From: Chloroflexota bacterium
GTDB taxonomy: Bacteria; Chloroflexota; Anaerolineae; 4572-78
DNA: 7,389 nucleotides
Direction of reading: 5' to 3'
Assembly: GCA_024278015.1 (NCBI GenBank)
Contig: JAJRUC010000136.1
Coordinates: 1-7,389 of the forward strand
Numbering within the stretch: the first letter of the stretch is position 1; the number at the start of each line of letters is the position of its first letter. The position numbers and the translations under genes were made by a program. Positions 4,819 through 7,389 of this stretch are shown here, piece by piece. A model generated the notes under the pieces. It had not been told where the DNA came from. It worked only from the letters and a program-made list of their open reading frames with translations, and made no database searches.

Positions 4819-6021
4819 TTATTTGCGCCAGTGTTTGAAGCCCCGGCCCATCGAAGCCAGGGCCAGCCCGCTTAACACCGCCGAAACCGGCGCAATGGCC
4901 CCCATGCCCCCCGCCGACCAGACCAGGCCGCCCAGCAAGGCCCCCGCCACCCGGCCCAGACTGGCCGCCGCCAGGTAGCCGGCCATCATAGTGGCCCGCG
5001 CGCCGGGCAATACTTCGGTAAAAAGGGACATGGCCGTGACGATGGTGTATTCCACGGTGATGAACAAAACAAACAACCCGCCCAAAGCAGCCGGCAGCGA
5101 CCCGCCCAGCAGCGGCAAAACGGCATACGCCCCCACCGAAAGGCTCAGGCTGAACAAAACCGAGCGTTTCAGGCCCAGCCTGTCGGCAAGGGAGGCGGTC
5201 ATCCCTTCGCCCAGCAATTCTGCCACGCCGATGACGGTGGTAGCCAGCCCCAAAGCCACTACACTCAACCCAAACGATTTTTCCAGCCAAACGCCGTACA
5301 CCACAAACAGATTATCGTTGGCCGCGCTCACCCAAAAGGCAAAACCCAGCCCGCCCAGCGCGGCGGGTTCGGCCCGCAATTGCCGCCAGGCTGCCTTGAT
5401 GCCGGGAGGAACGCGGTCTGTTTTTTGGCTTGAACCGGAAGCCGGAATGACCCGAGCCACAATCACAAAGCCGAGAAGAGCCAGCCCGCTTATCGCAAAA
5501 AAAGGCGCGCGCCAATTCCAGCTATCGATGAGTAAACCGACCAGCGGAATACCCAGCAGCGAGGCCGCCGACCAACTCATCTCTATCAAACCGATAGCCA
5601 GCCCCCGGCGGTGATAGGGCACATACGCCCCCACAAACGCCTGCAAGGCCGGGTCGAAGATGCTTTTGCCGAGGCCGGCCAGAAACAGGGCCAGCATGAC
5701 CACGCCGTAAAAGGGCAAAAATCCGGCGGCGGCCATGCCCACCGCCAGCATACTCACCCCCAGCAGCATCATCACCCGATAGCCCCGGCGGTCGCCCAGT
5801 GGGCCAAAAAAAATACTCAGCAGGCCCGTAACTTGATTGACGGCAATCAAGGAAGTGACCGCCGTCAACGGAACGCCCAACCCCCGGCTGAGAACAGGGG
5901 CGAAGGGGTACGGAAACCGGCGGGTGGTGTTCATTAAAAAGCGGCTGAAGGTGGCCGCTCCCACCTGCGACGCAATGTTCACCGGCGGCCCTTCGGCGGG
6001 CGCGGATGGCTGCTGCGGCAT
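4819..6021 (-). CDS. Major facilitator superfamily transporter (400 aa), substrate unknown
   Basis: This is an inner-membrane secondary transporter with the 12-helix MFS layout. A polar N-terminus (1-30) precedes helix 1 near PYPFAPVLSRGLGV. MFS motif A, GPLGDRRGYR (73-82), lies between helices 2 and 3, and its counterpart SLADRLGLKR (277-286) sits in the second half. A charged central loop (about 193-220, QKTDRVPPGIKAAWRQLR) separates the two six-helix bundles. The layout and motifs fit proton-driven drug or metabolite exporters of the DHA1 type, but no residue reveals the substrate. I chose the ATG at 6019-6021 because AGGA (complement of 6028-6031) lies at good spacing; frame extends upstream to 6171, but those residues lack membrane character and overlap the promoter. 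It is convergent with clpX and divergent from the methyltransferase gene. Confidence 0.9.
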   Translation of the reverse strand: MPQQPSAPAEGPPVNIASQVGAATFSRFLMNTTRRFPYPFAPVLSRGLGVPLTAVTSLIAVNQVTGLLSIFFGPLGDRRGYRVMMLLGVSMLAVGMAAAGFLPFYGVVMLALFLAGLGKSIFDPALQAFVGAYVPYHRRGLAIGLIEMSWSAASLLGIPLVGLLIDSWNWRAPFFAISGLALLGFVIVARVIPASGSSQKTDRVPPGIKAAWRQLRAEPAALGGLGFAFWVSAANDNLFVVYGVWLEKSFGLSVVALGLATTVIGVAELLGEGMTASLADRLGLKRSVLFSLSLSVGAYAVLPLLGGSLPAALGGLFVLFITVEYTIVTAMSLFTEVLPGARATMMAGYLAAASLGRVAGALLGGLVWSAGGMGAIAPVSAVLSGLALASMGRGFKHWRK

Positions 6022-6064
6022 AAAGATTCCTTTTTCTGATACAAGATTCTGTGTACAGGCAGGG

Positions 6065-6093
6065 AACATACCAGTAATTCGGCAGATGGGCAA
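6065..6093 (-). promoter_or_regulatory. Promoter of the MFS gene
   Basis: On the minus strand TTGCCC (6088-6093) and TATGTT (6065-6070) are 17 nt apart, and TGG directly before TATGTT makes it an extended -10. Transcription would start near 6058, giving a 5' leader of about 37 nt. This supports the ATG at 6021 over upstream starts. Confidence 0.6.
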
Positions 6094-6140
6094 ATCCGGT
6101 AATTCGGGGGTTGGTTGATTGGTAAATAACCTGAATTCGG
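6071..6140. repeat. Three copies of a CC(A/G)GTAATTCGG element in the MFS promoter
   Basis: CCAGTAATTCGG (6071-6082) lies between the -10 and -35, CCGGTAATTCGG (6096-6107) abuts the -35, and a shorter copy CCTGAATTCGG (6130-6140) lies further upstream. The first two differ at one base and are 25 bp apart. Their placement is what repressor sites would show. No regulator gene is present here, so an operator role is inferred. Confidence 0.5.
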
Positions 6141-6269
6141 AGATTGCCGTCATTGTGCGTTCAACGGTCAAAGATTCCGGTACAAAATGTAGTCGAAGGT
6201 TTTATACAACGGTATCCTGCTCACCTGGCCGCATTTCGCTTTTCTTAAACAGGCTGGGATGGCCTTCAA

Positions 6270-6342
6270 ACTGTTTTTCGGTTATACTTACCGGAACAGT
6301 ACTCATTACCGGTTTCCTTCATGATGGTTGGATACCGGTAAT
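6270..6342. repeat. Two adjacent dyads (AACAGT and ACCGGTAAT types) between the divergent genes
   Basis: ACTGTT (6270-6275) and CGG (6279-6281) mirror CCG (6291-6293) and AACAGT (6295-6300), enclosing a TATACT at 6283-6288. Next, ATTACCGGT (6305-6313) is perfectly complementary to ACCGGTAAT (6334-6342), 20 nt apart, with a run of six T at 6352-6357. The second pair repeats the core of the 6071-6107 elements in both orientations. They may be binding sites, an attenuator-like hairpin on a transcript towards the methyltransferase, or relics of a small repeat. The rest of 6141-6436 shows no coding signal. Confidence 0.4.
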
Positions 6343-6401
6343 AAGGCGCTGTTTTTTCGGTTATGTTAAATCAGAAAGAGTCATTCAGTTCGATGATTAA
6401 C

Positions 6402-6423
6402 ATCAGACTGATAGCCATATCAT
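6402..6423 (+). promoter_or_regulatory. Dyad and possible -10 just before the methyltransferase gene
   Basis: ATCAG-A-CTGAT (6402-6412) is a perfect 11-bp dyad. TATCAT (6418-6423), 5 of 6 matches to the -10, follows. No -35 is visible. A start near 6430 would leave a leader of only about seven nt, which agrees with the lack of a Shine-Dalgarno before the ATG at 6437. Confidence 0.3.
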
Positions 6424-6436
6424 AAACCATTACAAC

Positions 6437-7389
6437 ATGGTAAACCAAATGAACCCAATCGAAAAAATCTTGCGCGATTACGGGGTGATGATTTTGGACG
6501 GCGCCCTGGCCACCGAGCTGGAGGGGCGCGGCTGCGATTTGAACGACCCGCTGTGGTCGGCCAAAATATTGCTGGAACAGCCGGCCCTCATCAAACAGGT
6601 GCATGCCGATTATTTTGCCGCCGGCGCCGATTGCGCCACCACAGCTACCTATCAGGCCACATTTGAAGGCTTTGCCCGGCGCGGCCTGAGCCGGACCAAG
6701 GCCGCCGGCCTGATGCGCCTGGCCGTGCAATTGGCGCTTGAGGCCCGCGACGAATTTTGGGCCCAGGCGGCCCATCGGGCGGGCCGGCCCAAACCGCTTG
6801 TGGCCGCCGGCGCGGGCAGTTACGGCGCGTTTCTGGCCGACGGCTCCGAATATCGGGGGGATTACGGCCTGAGCGAACAAGCCTTGATGGATTTTCACCG
6901 GCCCCGGCTGGCCGCGCTGGCCCAAACCCGGGCCGACCTCATCGCCTTTGAGACCATCCCCTGCCTGCTGGAAGCCCAGGCCGTGGCCCGCCTGCTGGCC
7001 GAGGAGTTTCCGCAAGTATGGGCCTGGGTCAGTTTCAGCGCGCGGGACGAAAGCCATGTTTGCCACGGCGAATTGCTGGCTGATTGTGTGGTGGTTCTTG
7101 ATGGCTACGCGAATATCGCCGCCATCGGCATCAACTGCACCGCCCCCCGCTACCTGCCGGGCCTGATTAAAGCGGCGCGGACGCACACTCAAAAGCCGGT
7201 GCTGGTGTACCCCAACTCCGGCGAAGATTACGACGTTGAGCATAAAGCCTGGGCCGACGCCGGGGCGCGTCAACGCTATGGCCCGCTCTCAAAAGACTGG
7301 CGCGCCCGTGGGGCGCAGGTCATCGGCGGCTGCTGCCGCACCACGCCGGCAGATATTCGCCAAATTGCCGGGTGGGCGCGAGCGACCCC
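6437..7389 (+). CDS. mmuM: Homocysteine S-methyltransferase, MmuM type (C-terminus cut by window edge)
   Basis: The enzyme transfers a methyl group from S-methylmethionine (or S-adenosylmethionine) to homocysteine to make methionine. The frame is open for 317 codons to the window end. Early signatures are DGALATELEGRG (21-32) and PLWSAK (38-43). AGSYGAFLADGSEYRGDY (126-143) and FHRPR (153-157) follow, then FETIP (171-175). The zinc and homocysteine ligands are Cys234 (in GINC) and Cys299/Cys300 (in GGCCRTTP). The resemblance to E. coli MmuM as I recall it is high along the whole length. That protein is about 310 residues, so only a few residues should be missing. The start at 6437 gives an N-terminus of family length; ATG 6449 is an alternative. 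Neither has a clear ribosome binding site. The divergent MFS gene is not the amino-acid permease (APC type) that accompanies MmuM in E. coli. Confidence 0.93.
   Translation, partial: MVNQMNPIEKILRDYGVMILDGALATELEGRGCDLNDPLWSAKILLEQPALIKQVHADYFAAGADCATTATYQATFEGFARRGLSRTKAAGLMRLAVQLALEARDEFWAQAAHRAGRPKPLVAAGAGSYGAFLADGSEYRGDYGLSEQALMDFHRPRLAALAQTRADLIAFETIPCLLEAQAVARLLAEEFPQVWAWVSFSARDESHVCHGELLADCVVVLDGYANIAAIGINCTAPRYLPGLIKAARTHTQKPVLVYPNSGEDYDVEHKAWADAGARQRYGPLSKDWRARGAQVIGGCCRTTPADIRQIAGWARAT

Noticed and set aside
6022..6171. N-terminal extension of the MFS protein up to 6171
   Set aside because: The added 50 residues are not membrane-like, cover the promoter and repeats, and have no ribosome binding site, whereas ATG 6021 does.
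6172..6436. S-adenosylmethionine or S-adenosylhomocysteine riboswitch before mmuM
   Set aside because: I looked because of the pathway, but the characteristic core sequences and multi-helix junction are not present.
6371..7273. Long minus-strand open frame opposite the methyltransferase (300 codons)
   Set aside because: It is antisense to a complete set of MmuM motifs, and its Gly/Gln/His-rich composition is typical of shadow frames in GC-rich genes.
1..7389. CRISPR arrays, insertion sequences, prophage or defence genes
   Set aside because: No regularly spaced repeats, transposase, integrase, nuclease or reverse transcriptase motifs were seen.

Overview
This window is ordinary bacterial chromosome of moderate GC content. 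Its clearest landmark is a proteostasis cluster on the + strand: trigger factor (tig), ClpP and ClpX, in the order common across Bacteria. Protein style, the frequent GCC/GGC codons and the dispersed-type C/G-rich hairpins remind me of Chloroflexota (Anaerolineae-like), but that placement is impressionistic and there is no rRNA here to confirm it.

Layout. 1-200 (-): 5' part of an unrecognised gene that leaves the window. 201-642: no protein gene, but a strong sigma70-type promoter (TTGAAA-17-TATACT), about 240 nt that can fold into several helices including a crossing (pseudoknot) pair, and a textbook intrinsic terminator at 465-496. I read this as an unclassified structured small RNA; it is the most interesting item. 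A C/G-rich inverted repeat follows. 643-885 (-): small DUF1232-type membrane protein. 886-1297: long promoter and leader region for tig. 1298-3422 and 3426-4709 (+): tig, clpP and clpX, with a hairpin and possible extra promoter between tig and clpP, and only 3 nt between clpP and clpX. 4710-4818: convergent gap with a strong minus-strand terminator. 4819-6021 (-): 12-helix MFS transporter. 6022-6436: divergent intergenic region full of short repeats, palindromes and promoter elements. 6437-7389 (+): homocysteine S-methyltransferase (MmuM-type), cut by the window edge just before its end.

How the genes work together. Trigger factor binds nascent chains at the ribosome exit. ClpX unfolds tagged or damaged proteins and threads them into the ClpP chamber. 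The three are probably expressed as one unit from promoters between about 1076 and 1220, with ClpP/ClpX synthesis tightly linked. The MFS exporter and the methyltransferase are divergent and may share control sites, but no functional link between them can be read from sequence.

Limits. All RNA pairings, promoters and repeats were found by eye. No folding energies, homology searches or genome-wide repeat counts were possible.
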